Shown here in pieces: positions 7,080 through 17,600 of a DNA stretch of 64,000 bases. A program made the position numbers and the translations under genes. The stretch covers positions 1-64,000 of the forward strand of contig CAYZMS010000005.1 of the NCBI GenBank assembly GCA_964479625.1, in the 5' to 3' direction. The notes under the pieces were generated by a model that saw only the letters and a program-made list of their open reading frames with translations, ran no database searches and was not told where the DNA came from. The stretch comes from CAYZMS01 sp964479625. GTDB taxonomy: Bacteria; Bacteroidota; Bacteroidia; Chitinophagales; Saprospiraceae. Each line of letters begins with the position of its first letter. Position 1 is the stretch's first letter.

Positions 7080-9896
7080 CTACCTCGCCAAATACATATA
7101 GCGCCGACTATCTACTTCCCTGAAAAAGGGATCGGAAAGGTCAACAATAAATCGTATTTCCTCACCGGTGGACTTCATCTCAGGCCCGAGGTTTTTGTCA
7201 ACCTGTGGGAATTTTTCGAAGGAGAATACCGGCACTTTTATAGCATATCCGCTAGGTTGAGGCTTGATGTCAAAATCGCTCAATTTGTGAGTACCCAACA
7301 TGATCTTGGTCGCGATCTTTAGATAAGGTACTTTGTAGGCCTTGGCAATGAATGGTGTAGTACGGGACGCCCGGGGGTTGGCTTCGATCACATAGACCTG
7401 ATCGTCCTTGATGGCAAACTGTATGTTGATCAATCCTCGGATATTCAAGGCCTTGGCCAGCTTTTCAACATACTCCACCATTTTAGCGACAGCTTCTACT
7501 GAAAGACTGTAGGTGGGTAAAACTGCTGAGCTATCGCCGGAGTGAATACCTGCAGGTTCTATATGTTCCATGATCCCCATGATGTGTACCTGTTCTCCGT
7601 CGCAGATGGCATCAATCTCTGCTTCCTTGGCACGCTCCAGGAATTGGTCGATAAGGACTTTGTTGTCTGGCATGTGCTTGAAAATGCTTAGCACATGTCG
7701 CTCCAGTTCTTCATCGTTGATCACGATCCGCATGCGTTGGCCCCCCAGTACATAGGAGGGGCGCACCAAAACGGGGTAGCTTACCTGACTGGCAACTTCC
7801 AGGGCTTCGTCTGCATCCGTTGCACTTCCGTATTTAGGATAGGGAATTTCTAATTCTTTTAGCAGGTCCGAAAATGCTCCGCGATCCTCTGCGAGGTCCA
7901 TGTTTTGAAAGCTGGTCCCAATAATGGGGATGCCTTTTTCGTGGAAGGTCTGGGCCAGCTTCAGAGCAGTTTGACCGCCTAGTTGTACGATCACCCCGTC
8001 TGGTTGTTCGAGCTCAATGATCTCCTGAAGGTGTTCCCAATAAACGGGTTCGAAGTATAATTTGTCGGCAATATCGAAATCAGTGGAAACAGTTTCGGGA
8101 TTGCAGTTCACCATAATGGATTCAAACCCTACTTCTTTAATAGCCATCAAGCCATGTACACAACAGTAGTCGAACTCAATACCTTGTCCAATGCGATTGG
8201 GACCAGAGCCCAGTACCATGATTTTTTTGTTATTGGAGGGGATACTCTCGTTCTCCTGGTCGAAGGTGGAATAGAAATAGGGCGTCTGCGCTTCGAATTC
8301 TGCCGCGCAGGTGTCTACCATTTTATAGGTGCGGCGAATATCCAGCTTTTTACGCTGTTTAGTGACGATTTCTTCGTCAACCCGCAATAGCCACGCAATT
8401 TGCGCATCGGAATAGCCTACCTCTTTCAGTTCGCGGAAAAAATCCTCCGGGATATCTTCAGGTACATTGAATTTCAAAAGTTTCTTTTCCAGTTTCACCA
8501 GGCGCTTGATCTGCTTGATGAACCACATGTCGATCCCCGTAAGTTTCTGTACCGTCTTGCTGGGCACACCCAACCGAAGGGCGTCTTTAACCCGAAAGAT
8601 ACGGTCGTCTTCGGGGTTTTCCAGTCGGTGGAGAATATCGTCCGTCTTGATCCACTCCTTGATGTCTGCCCCCAGCCCTTTACGACCATTTTCGAGAGAT
8701 TGACAGGCTTTTTGGAGGGCTTCCAGAAAGTTCCGACCGATGCCCATGACTTCACCTACCGATTTCATTTGCAGCCCAAGTTTATGATCTGCTCCATGGA
8801 ATTTTTCAAAATCCCAGCGAGGCATCTTCACAATAACATAGTCGAGTGCCGGTTCGAAATAAGCGGAGGTATTCTTGGTGATCTGGTTTTTGAGCTCGTC
8901 GAGGTGGTAGCCAATAGCCAGTTTGGCGGCGATCTTTGCAATGGGGTAACCGGTAGCCTTACTGGAAAGTGCCGAGGAACGAGACACCCTGGGGTTGATC
9001 TCAATGACGATGAGTTCTTCCGTTTCCGGGTTTTGGGAAAACTGAATATTGCAACCACCGGCAAAATTTCCCAAAGAGCGCATGGCCTTTATGGCCTGAT
9101 CTCGCATCTCCTGGTAGGCGGTATCTGATAGGGTCATGGAAGGAGCTACGGTAATGCTGTCTCCGGTGTGTATACCCATGGGGTCCAGGTTTTCAACCGT
9201 ACAAATGATGACAACATTATCATTGATATCCCGCAATAATTCCAATTCGAATTCTTTCCAACCTAAAACAGCTTTTTCTACCAGAACCTCGTGGGTGGGA
9301 GACATATCCAGCCCCCGCCTAAGGGCTGCGTCAAATTCAGCTTCCTTGTGCACAAAACCACCACCCGTACCTCCCAGGGTATAGGAAGGGCGGATCACCA
9401 GAGGGAATCCGATCTCCTGTGCAGCTTCTTTACCTTCCAGAAAGGAGTTGGCGATCCGGGAGGGAGCGACAGCCAGGCCGTTTTCGATCATGTGCAGGCG
9501 AAATGCCTCCCTGTTTTCCGTGAGTTCAATGGCATCCAAATCTACCCCGATCAGGCGTACATTGAATTTTTCCCATACTCCTCGTTTCCCTGCCTCAATA
9601 GCCAGGTTAAGGCCGGTTTGCCCACCCATGGTAGATAGGCAGGCGTCGATCTGTCGTTCTTCCAGTACCTGGATAATACTTTCCACCGTCAACGGTAATA
9701 AATAGACATAGTCCGCTATGAGCGGGTCGGTCATGATGGTGGCCGGGTTGGAATTGATTAGGGTGACCTCAATACCTTCTTCCCGCAAAGAGCGGGAGGC
9801 CTGAGAGCCGGAGTAATCAAATTCGCAGGCTTGTCCAATGATGATCGGCCCGCTGCCGATGATCAAAACCGATTTGATGGAAGTATCCTTGGGCAT
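7080..9896 (-). CDS. carB: Carbamoyl-phosphate synthase large subunit, without allosteric domain
   Basis: 938 residues from the ATG at 9896 (MPKDTSIKSVLIIGSG); an in-frame ATG at 9944 would add 16 residues that do not look conserved. Two homologous ATP-grasp halves are seen, each starting with the P-loop-like GSGP motif (GSGPIIIGQACEFDYSG and GSGPNRIGQGIEFDY), with ATP-grasp Gly-rich segments LVIRPSYTLGGTGGG and LVRPSYVLGGQRMR. The enzyme makes carbamoyl phosphate from bicarbonate, ATP and glutamine-derived ammonia for arginine and pyrimidines, together with CarA. The chain ends about where the MGS-like allosteric domain (last ~135 residues of the 1073-residue E. coli protein) would begin, as I recall for other Bacteroidota CarB. 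carA is not adjacent. Confidence 0.95.
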   Translation of the reverse strand: MPKDTSIKSVLIIGSGPIIIGQACEFDYSGSQASRSLREEGIEVTLINSNPATIMTDPLIADYVYLLPLTVESIIQVLEERQIDACLSTMGGQTGLNLAIEAGKRGVWEKFNVRLIGVDLDAIELTENREAFRLHMIENGLAVAPSRIANSFLEGKEAAQEIGFPLVIRPSYTLGGTGGGFVHKEAEFDAALRRGLDMSPTHEVLVEKAVLGWKEFELELLRDINDNVVIICTVENLDPMGIHTGDSITVAPSMTLSDTAYQEMRDQAIKAMRSLGNFAGGCNIQFSQNPETEELIVIEINPRVSRSSALSSKATGYPIAKIAAKLAIGYHLDELKNQITKNTSAYFEPALDYVIVKMPRWDFEKFHGADHKLGLQMKSVGEVMGIGRNFLEALQKACQSLENGRKGLGADIKEWIKTDDILHRLENPEDDRIFRVKDALRLGVPSKTVQKLTGIDMWFIKQIKRLVKLEKKLLKFNVPEDIPEDFFRELKEVGYSDAQIAWLLRVDEEIVTKQRKKLDIRRTYKMVDTCAAEFEAQTPYFYSTFDQENESIPSNNKKIMVLGSGPNRIGQGIEFDYCCVHGLMAIKEVGFESIMVNCNPETVSTDFDIADKLYFEPVYWEHLQEIIELEQPDGVIVQLGGQTALKLAQTFHEKGIPIIGTSFQNMDLAEDRGAFSDLLKELEIPYPKYGSATDADEALEVASQVSYPVLVRPSYVLGGQRMRIVINDEELERHVLSIFKHMPDNKVLIDQFLERAKEAEIDAICDGEQVHIMGIMEHIEPAGIHSGDSSAVLPTYSLSVEAVAKMVEYVEKLAKALNIRGLINIQFAIKDDQVYVIEANPRASRTTPFIAKAYKVPYLKIATKIMLGTHKLSDFDIKPQPSGYAIKVPVFSFEKFPQVDKNLGPEMKSTGEEIRFIVDLSDPFFREVDSRRYMYLAR

Positions 9897-9989
9897 GGAT
9901 GGTATTTTATTAGATGACGCGAACCTCCCAGGCATGAATGGCACCTTTAGTAGGACGCATAAGTGGGAATCCAGTTCTCAAATTGGCTG

Positions 9990-9997
9990 CAAATTTA
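9990..9997 (-). promoter_or_regulatory. Candidate -7 box TAAATTTG for carB
   Basis: On the minus strand TAAATTTG fits the Bacteroidota TAnnTTTG box and would give a leader of roughly 90 bases before the carB ATG at 9896. The nearest upstream TTG is only 13 bases away, shorter than the usual 17-23, so the -33 element is uncertain. Confidence 0.35.
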
Positions 9998-10037
9998 CAG
10001 AATGTTCCTGCAATTTCGGTGACCCTGCCCAGTTAAT

Positions 10038-10709
10038 TCAGGGAAGAATTTCGATTTTCCGGCTTTTTGAAAAGTATTCAGACCTTAGATGAACTAAAGC
10101 GGGGCCCGACTGCAGCCGGGTTTTACGGGAAAGGGTAAGATAAACCTCTGCTGTTCCAAGGGGTAAGTCCGGTAACTCTGCACCGGAAAAGGTTCGCATT
10201 TTTTCGAGCTGGGGAAGTTGGATAATATGGGCTCTACTCTCCGCATCAGTAAAAATAAGGATTAAGGAAAGGCTATCAGTCGGTCCGCTTAAGGCCCAGC
10301 TCAGTGTCCCGCCTTCGCTCAGGCTAAGTTGATCATTTCCGACAGCAAAGGATTCGATCAGGGGTACCGGCAGGTGTACGGAAGGCTGGCCTTTCCAGGA
10401 AAAATTCAGGGTGTCGGGAAGCTCTGGCAACTGTTGGTGCAAGCTGTAGATCGTCTTTCCCTCTTTGGGCTCCAAGCCCTCCAGCGGTTTACCATTTAGT
10501 TGTACTCCTCCCTCAATGAAGTGTCCTCCTTCCTGGGAATCTTCAGGTTTCAAAGCTTTTACTTCCGCTAAAAGAGACTGTTCAGCCTCTAGGTAGCGCA
10601 CATAAATTTCTATAAGGGAAGCATCTTCTGACTCTTCCGAAGCCGAATCCGGAGTGCAGCCCCAGCTGAGCAAAAGGAGCAGGCTAAAGGTAGATACAAA
10701 TCTAAGCAT
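10038..10709 (-). CDS. Lipoprotein, unknown function
   Basis: 223 residues with a lipoprotein signal peptide (FVSTFSLLLLLSWG) and lipobox Cys18, followed by an acidic Ser/Glu stretch typical of exported Bacteroidota lipoproteins. The rest looks beta-rich (LSLILIFTDAESRAHIIQL, LGTAEVYLTL) and could be an Ig-like or similar fold; no motif assigns a function. It lies upstream of carB in the same direction with about 140 bases between, and is divergent from the TonB-receptor operon at 10979. Probably periplasmic or outer-membrane. Confidence 0.7.
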   Translation of the reverse strand: MLRFVSTFSLLLLLSWGCTPDSASEESEDASLIEIYVRYLEAEQSLLAEVKALKPEDSQEGGHFIEGGVQLNGKPLEGLEPKEGKTIYSLHQQLPELPDTLNFSWKGQPSVHLPVPLIESFAVGNDQLSLSEGGTLSWALSGPTDSLSLILIFTDAESRAHIIQLPQLEKMRTFSGAELPDLPLGTAEVYLTLSRKTRLQSGPALVHLRSEYFSKSRKIEILP

Positions 10710-10838
10710 AGCGGTAAAGATAGCAAGCCAGGCCTTTAGGACGGTATTGACGAGATAGAAAAGCGTTGGAAAATTTACTGTTCAAGCATCCCGTCTACCC
10801 TCTACCGGCAGATTCGGGACTTTTAGTAATTGACGGCC

Positions 10839-10876
10839 GATTGACAGGATTTCTCATCGGTCAATCCCTCCTTTTT
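10839..10876 (+). other. Hairpin followed by T-run in divergent promoter region
   Basis: GATTGAC (10839-10845) pairs with GTCAATC (10860-10866), followed by CCTCCTTTTTTAG on the plus strand. It resembles a weak terminator or attenuator about 100 bases before the TonB-receptor start at 10979. It could also be an operator between the divergent lipoprotein and receptor genes. Confidence 0.3.
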
Positions 10877-10978
10877 TAGTAACATTGCAAAACGATAAGT
10901 AAGCTGCAGGAAGATTTAAAGTCTAGTACCTCGCGTTTCGGGCTGACCTTTCCTCCGGGCAGTGTAAATATTAGGCGC

Positions 10979-13900
10979 ATGATAAGACTCCTACTCCTGA
11001 TACTCTTTGGTGTTGCTATTACTGGCGGCATATTCGCTCAAACTTCTCTAACAGGAAAGGTCACTGACCAGGAAGACGGGGCTCCGATTATTCTCGGTAA
11101 CGTTGCTATTTATAAAAATGGCGTTCTCATCACGGGGACGGAAACAGACGTGGACGGGAATTTTAACTTTCCCGATATAGACCCCGGTACCTATGATGTT
11201 GAAGCCAGTTATACCGGCTACACCCCTCAACGGGTGGAGGGGGTAACGGTATTGGCGGGAAAAGCCAATACCGTCGATCTGCAATTGCAGTCAGGCCTGC
11301 TACTGGATGTAGGGGTAGAAGTTGTGGATTACAAGGTACCTTTAATTGAACAGGATAACACGACCTCGGGTTCGGTCATTACTGCTGACCAAATCAAAAA
11401 CCTACCCACCCGTAATATCAATGCTCTGGCGGCTACCTCTGCAGGGCTTTCATCATCTGATGAAGGGAATGCGATCACCGTAAGGGGATCCCGGTCGAAT
11501 GCTACAGACTACTATGTCGACGGGATCCGGGTTTTGGGAGGGCTTGTTCCGGATTCGGAGATCGAACAATTGCAGGTGATCACCGGGGGTATTGAAGCTC
11601 AGTACGGGGATGTTACGGGAGGGATCATTTCGATCACTACCAAAGGGCCCTCCAATAAATTTTCCGGCGGGGTGGAAATGGAAACCTCCAGTTTTTTTGA
11701 TCCTTATGATCAAAGCTTGATCGGGCTCAACCTTTCCGGGCCCATCCTTCGAAATAAGCAGGGCCAATCCGTTTTGGGTTATCGCTTTTCGGGCCGATAT
11801 ACCTATCAGGCGGATGATGATCCGCCAGGAATACCGGTCTACCGGATCAAGGACGATAAGTTGGCTGAGCTGGAAGCTAACCCCATCCTGGATATTGGGG
11901 GCAACCCTTTTGTCGCTGCCGATTTTCTGACAAACGATGATGTAAACGAAGTGCAGGCTAAGCCCTTTGAAACCTCAAGCGGTATTAACCTGAATGCTAA
12001 GATCGATGCCCGCCTGAGCGATGCCATCGACATTACCCTAACCGGTATTTACCTGGATAACGAGAACCAGTTTACCCCTGGCGGATGGCGGGTGTTGAAC
12101 AGCCAAAATAATCCTACCGATCACAACACCACCTATCGGGGAAATTTCCGCTTTCGCCATCGGCTGGGAGGCGGCAACGATGGGTTGATCCAGAATGCTT
12201 CCTATACCCTTCAATTTGGATATGAACATGGTGAGGGAGAGCTGAATGATGATCGTTTTGGTCGTAACTATTTCGAATACGGGCATGTTGGGGATTTTGA
12301 TATTGAATGGGTACCCACCTTTACCCCGGAATTTGACCCAGAAACCCAATCCTTCCTCTTACGACATACGGATTACCGGGAGGTGCTTAGGGGGTATGAA
12401 GGTGCCATGACCAATCCGGTGGTGGCGAACTACAACAATGCCCTGGGCTTAATCCCGGGAGAGGGTATCAACAGCCAGATACCGGATTACATCATTTCCA
12501 CGAACTTCAATACCGGTGCTGTTTTTTCACTCGATGATTTTATCGCTCCTAATGGTCGCATCTCTTCGGTTTATAACAATGCCTGGGGTTTCCACCAAAA
12601 TGTAGGCTGGGTCTTTAATCAATCCCGCTTTGATGAACGGGACTTATACACCTTTAGTGGCCGTGCCAACTTCGATTTGGTTCCGGGCGGTAGTTCGGAC
12701 AAAGGGCGGCACAATATCCAGCTGGGTTTTTTGTATGAGCAACGGATTAACCGGGTCTATAGCGTGGCCCCCCGCGACCTCTGGCTGGTAGGCCGCCAAC
12801 AGGTCAATAACCACATCCAGGGTATTGAAGCCGGAGCAGATACCATTGGGTTTATCGATATTCCCGGTGCGCCGAACACCCCGCTGCTGGAAGTGTCCAT
12901 AGTAGAAGATTCTGACAGTCGGTTTTATCGCTCGGTTCGGGAAATGCTGGGCGTCCCCCTTTCGGAATATGTCAATATCGATGGCCTAAGCCCAGACCAG
13001 TTAAGCCTAGACTTGTTTTCCGCCCGCGAGTTAAATGACCAGAACCTTTTAACCTATCTGGGGTACGATTATTTAGGCAATGAATTCAATGGCACCTTTG
13101 ATGAGTTCTTTACCACTGTGGATGACGAGGGCGTACGGGCCTTCCCGGTAGCGCCCAATCGGCCGATCTACACCGCAGCTTATATCCAGGACAAATTTAC
13201 TTTCAGGGATATCATTTTCCGCCTGGGTGTACGGGTAGATCGTTACGATGCCAATACCCGGGTGTTAAAAGATCCCTATTCGTTGTATGAGATTATGGAT
13301 GCGGGCGAATACCACAGCACGGTAACGGATGATGAACAGCCTGGTAGTATCGGGGATGAATTTAAAGTATATGTGGATGAGACGGGGAATGCCGTGCAGG
13401 CCTACCGGGATGGAGACGATTGGTTCCGGGACAACGGAACCCCCGTGAATAGCCCGGTAGAAATTTTTAGCGGAGGCCTTGTTTTTCCATATTATCAGGA
13501 TGAGCGCGTGCGAGAGGATCCGAACTTTATCAAAAGCCCGGACTTTGACCCAGGTGTTTCCTTTGAGGATTACGAACCGCAAGTCAATGTCATGCCACGT
13601 CTGGCTTTTTCCTTTCCTATCTCTCAGAATGCGAATTTCTTCGCTCATTATGATGTATTGGTTCAACGGCCCCCTTCCAATACCATTGCTACCGCTCTAG
13701 ACTATTTTTATTTTACCGACCGGCCCGGAGACCTCAAAAACAATCCGGACCTAAGACCGGAGCGTACCATTGACTATGAGATCGGGTTTCAGCAAAAACT
13801 GACCAATGCTTCCAAGCTTAAGATCGCCGCTTATTATAAGGAATTGCGGGATATGATCCAGCAACGGATCTATTTTCCCGTACCGGTAATCGGGCAGTAT

Positions 13901-14617
13901 ACAACCTATGATAACCAGGATTTTGGTACGGTAAAAGGCTTTTCCTTCGAATATGAATTGCGTCGCACCCAGAATGTATCCCTAACGGCAAATTACACCC
14001 TGCAATTCGCAGATGGTACCGGATCGAATGCCAACTCTCAGCAAGGGTTGGTTAATCGGGGTAACCTTCGAACTTTATTCCCCTTAAACTTTGATGAACG
14101 GCACCGGATTAACCTGCTTTTCGATTATCGCTACGGTGGCGGACCCAGATACAACGGGCCTCGTTTGTTTGGGGCCGATATTTTTGCCAATGCTGGCTTA
14201 AACCTTCAAACCATAGCTGTTTCCGGTCGTCCTTACACCCAAACCGAACAACCCCTGGAATTAGGGGGAGCACAGACCATTGGTTCCATCAACGGTGCTC
14301 GCTTACCCTGGACCTTTACGCTGAACCTGCAGGTTGACAAATCGTTCATCATTACCCCGGGCTTAAATATGAACCTCTATTGTCGGATATCCAATCTGCT
14401 GGATCGCAGGAATGTGGTAAACGTTTACAGTGCGACCGGCTCTCCAACCGATGACGGGTTTCTAGCCTCCTCCAACGGTCAGGATAAAATTGAAAGCATA
14501 GAGAACTCCACCCGGGAGGTGGAATCCTATTTGGCGGCCTACCAGTGGGCCCGCCTGAACCCTAACAATTTTGCGTTGCCCCGGAGGATATACGTAGGGG
14601 CCATTTTTGATTTTTAA
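10979..14617 (+). CDS. TonB-dependent receptor with carboxypeptidase-regulatory-like domain
   Basis: 1212 residues. A Sec signal peptide (IRLLLLILFGVAITGGIFAQ) is followed by a carboxypeptidase-regulatory-like (CNA-B type) domain at about 22-105 (SLTGKVTDQEDGAPIILGNV), a plug domain at about 115-245 (NLPTRNINALAATSAGLS, ITVRGSRSNATDYYVDGIRV, EAQYGDVTGGIISITTKG) and a very long outer-membrane beta-barrel ending in YVGAIFDF with terminal Phe. It should import or sense a large ligand with energy from TonB; the ligand is unknown. No SusD-like partner is present. It starts a three-gene operon: a giant surface protein follows after 24 bases and a PorV/PorQ-like barrel after that. Confidence 0.93.
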   Translation: MIRLLLLILFGVAITGGIFAQTSLTGKVTDQEDGAPIILGNVAIYKNGVLITGTETDVDGNFNFPDIDPGTYDVEASYTGYTPQRVEGVTVLAGKANTVDLQLQSGLLLDVGVEVVDYKVPLIEQDNTTSGSVITADQIKNLPTRNINALAATSAGLSSSDEGNAITVRGSRSNATDYYVDGIRVLGGLVPDSEIEQLQVITGGIEAQYGDVTGGIISITTKGPSNKFSGGVEMETSSFFDPYDQSLIGLNLSGPILRNKQGQSVLGYRFSGRYTYQADDDPPGIPVYRIKDDKLAELEANPILDIGGNPFVAADFLTNDDVNEVQAKPFETSSGINLNAKIDARLSDAIDITLTGIYLDNENQFTPGGWRVLNSQNNPTDHNTTYRGNFRFRHRLGGGNDGLIQNASYTLQFGYEHGEGELNDDRFGRNYFEYGHVGDFDIEWVPTFTPEFDPETQSFLLRHTDYREVLRGYEGAMTNPVVANYNNALGLIPGEGINSQIPDYIISTNFNTGAVFSLDDFIAPNGRISSVYNNAWGFHQNVGWVFNQSRFDERDLYTFSGRANFDLVPGGSSDKGRHNIQLGFLYEQRINRVYSVAPRDLWLVGRQQVNNHIQGIEAGADTIGFIDIPGAPNTPLLEVSIVEDSDSRFYRSVREMLGVPLSEYVNIDGLSPDQLSLDLFSARELNDQNLLTYLGYDYLGNEFNGTFDEFFTTVDDEGVRAFPVAPNRPIYTAAYIQDKFTFRDIIFRLGVRVDRYDANTRVLKDPYSLYEIMDAGEYHSTVTDDEQPGSIGDEFKVYVDETGNAVQAYRDGDDWFRDNGTPVNSPVEIFSGGLVFPYYQDERVREDPNFIKSPDFDPGVSFEDYEPQVNVMPRLAFSFPISQNANFFAHYDVLVQRPPSNTIATALDYFYFTDRPGDLKNNPDLRPERTIDYEIGFQQKLTNASKLKIAAYYKELRDMIQQRIYFPVPVIGQYTTYDNQDFGTVKGFSFEYELRRTQNVSLTANYTLQFADGTGSNANSQQGLVNRGNLRTLFPLNFDERHRINLLFDYRYGGGPRYNGPRLFGADIFANAGLNLQTIAVSGRPYTQTEQPLELGGAQTIGSINGARLPWTFTLNLQVDKSFIITPGLNMNLYCRISNLLDRRNVVNVYSATGSPTDDGFLASSNGQDKIESIENSTREVESYLAAYQWARLNPNNFALPRRIYVGAIFDF

Positions 14618-14641
14618 AAAGCGATTGTAACGCGACAGAAA

Positions 14642-17600
14642 ATGAGGCATCTAGTTATAACATATGGTTGTTTAATGTTATTAGGATTCGTTTTTTCGAA
14701 CCCTGCTGCAGCGCACATTAACCCCAATTTGCGGAAAGCCCGCACCTCAGAAACCCAACTACGGTTCCGGGAAAATTGCAACAACGCCATTTCTCAGATC
14801 GATCAGGCCATTAATAATGTCCGGGCTCGCCTAACCACGGGTGGGGACGTTTGGTGGAATAATACCGATGGCCGGTATGTGGTACCCAAGGTGCCCCCAG
14901 GGCAACCGGAGGTATCCTCCCTTTTCGCGGGGGCCGTATGGCTGGGAGGTCTCGACCCGGCCGGAAACCTTAAAATGGCCGCTCAGACCTATGGCCGCGC
15001 CACTGGAGATTTCGACTTTTGGCCAGGACCGCTCGATCCGGATAACGGAACTACCGATCAGGATATTTGTGCACAGTGGGATCGATTTTTTGTAGTGGAG
15101 GGTAGCAGTATCGAGGAGCATCTTCGCAATTTTCGACTTGCCCAACAGCAAGGGGTCTCCTACGATCCGGCACTGATCCCGCGCGATGTCCGTGGCTGGC
15201 CAGCAAAAGGCAACGAGTTTTTTTTCGATGTACATGGTTTTAACCTGCCCAATACCAACCAGGGACTGGCTGGGTTTTGGGATCAGGATGGAGATGGAGA
15301 ATACAATCCCGACCAGGGTGATTACCCGGTCATCGAGATCAGGGGGTGCACGGATGAGCCTCAGTTCCCGGACCAAATGACCTTCTGGATCTATAACGAT
15401 GCCGGAAATATTCATGCAGAATCTCAGGGTGACCCCCTTCAAATGGAGGTACAAGTACAGGCTTTTGCCTACGCTACCAACGATGAGATCAACGACATGA
15501 CCTTTCAGCGCTATAAACTGATCAACAGGGCAGTTGAAAGTATTGACAGTACCTATTTTGCCATGTGGGTGGATCCCGACCTAGGCTGTTCTACCGACGA
15601 CTACGTTGGTTGTGATACTTTGCGGGACCTGGCCTTTGTCTACAACGAAGATGCACTGGACGGACAAACCGGCTGTACCTGCCCTAACGGCGTGAATACC
15701 TATTGTGAGGAGATCCCCATTCTGGGGGTTGATTATTTCCGTGGCCCCTTGGATGAGTTCGGTAATGAGATCGGTATGTCTTCCTTCACCTATTACAACA
15801 ACGGAGCAGTAGGAGGCCCACCTCCGGGAACTACCGACCCACAAACAGGAATAGAATACTACCGCTATATTTCCGGTTCCTGGCGAGATGGGAACCCCTT
15901 CACCTTTGGGGACGATGCCTATCAGGATGGTGAACCTATCAATTATGCTTTTACAGAAGCACCAGATGACCCCAATGGCTGGTCTATGTGCTCAGAAGGC
16001 CTGCCTTTCGGTGATCGCCGTACCATTCAGGCCTCCGGCCCCTTTCGCCTGGACCCCGGGGCGGTCAATGAGTTGATCATCGGAGTAGTCTGGGTGGCAG
16101 ACCAGAGCTACCCCTGCCCCAGCATCCGTCGATTACAGGAAGCGGATGATATCGCCCAGGCCTTATTTGATAATTGTTTCGAAATCACTGATGGTCCGGA
16201 TGCTCCGGATATTGATTTCATCGAATTGGACCAGGAGTTGATAGCTATTTTTACGAACGACACCCTGACTTCTAACAATGCCTTTGAGGCTTATGCCCAA
16301 CGGGGATTACAAATACCTCCTACAGAAGGGGATAGTCTGTACCGGTTCGAAGGCTATAAGTTGTTCCAATTGGCTGGACCGGAGGTGACCATAGCCGACC
16401 TTGAAGACCCCGATAAAGCCCGTCTCATCTACCAGGTGGATATTCAAAATGGAGTAGGGCAAATATTCAACTGGCAACCGGTGGAGGGGCCTGGGGATGA
16501 AATATTCTTTGTGCCTGAATCTCAGGTAGAAGGGCTGGACGATGGTATTCGGCATACTTTTCAAATTACGGAGGATCAGTTTGCAGAAGGTGACCGCCGC
16601 TTGATCAATCATAAAAAGTATTATTTCACAGCCGTTGCTTACGCCTACAATAATTATGCACCCTTTGATCCCGATGAGGTCATTGGGCAACGGACGCCCT
16701 ACCTGGAGGGGCGGCGCAATATCGGAGATGGTGATAATCCTTTCTATACTATTATTCCGCGGCCTATCACAGATCGCAACCTGATGGCCGGCTATGGAGA
16801 CGGTGCCGTAATCACCCGCATCGAAGGTGTGGGTACGGGTACAAATTTTCTGGATCTGTCTTCTGAGACCGTTGATGCTATTTTGGATGGCTCCTTTAAC
16901 GGGGAGGTGACCTACCAAAGTGGGAGAGGGCCCGTTGAGGTTACGGTCTTCAATCCATTGGATGTGCAGGATGGTTTATTTGAATTGCGGATACCTGATA
17001 ATCAACTGAATGATGATCAACTCGATTCCACTGCTTTTTGGGAGTTGTATAACCTTGATGACCCATCTGCTCCGGTCATCCGCTCCGAGCGTTCGCTGGA
17101 AGACCTGAATGAGCAGATCATCAAAGAGTATGGCTTTTCGGTTACCATTGGCCAGGTGGAAGATGTTGGAGAAAACCCCAATGGGAATAACGGTGCCATT
17201 GGCGGTACGATCGAATATCCTGAGGCCGACCCCACCCCCTGGCTTTTTGGAATAGCGGATGGGGATGCATTCGGGGCATCCGAATTTGACCAGGTGGTTT
17301 TCGATTTTGTGGCTACAGAGGAAGGAGAACCGGACTTCCTGATCGACCCCAACCAACAGTTGACGAATATTGGAGAAGGTTTTTTTGTTCCTTATTACCT
17401 GAGTAACTTCCGGACGACTTCCGATGCTCAGGGGATATTACCCTACATTACGCCCGCCTGGACGAATACCGCAGGAAGTTCGATCATTCGAACGCAATCC
17501 CAGCTAGAGGACCTAAATAATGTAGATATCGTTTTCACCCCGGATAAAAGTAAATGGAGCCGTTGTGTTGTCATTGAAACCAACAACCGGTTTAGTCAAA

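Noticed and set aside
8400..9128. 242-codon plus-strand open frame inside carB
   Set aside because: It lies wholly opposite a strongly conserved carB; its translation is Phe/His-rich without any domain, typical of a shadow frame.
16307..16918. 203-codon minus-strand frame inside the giant surface protein gene
   Set aside because: Antisense to an intact long frame and without domain, signal peptide or neighbours.
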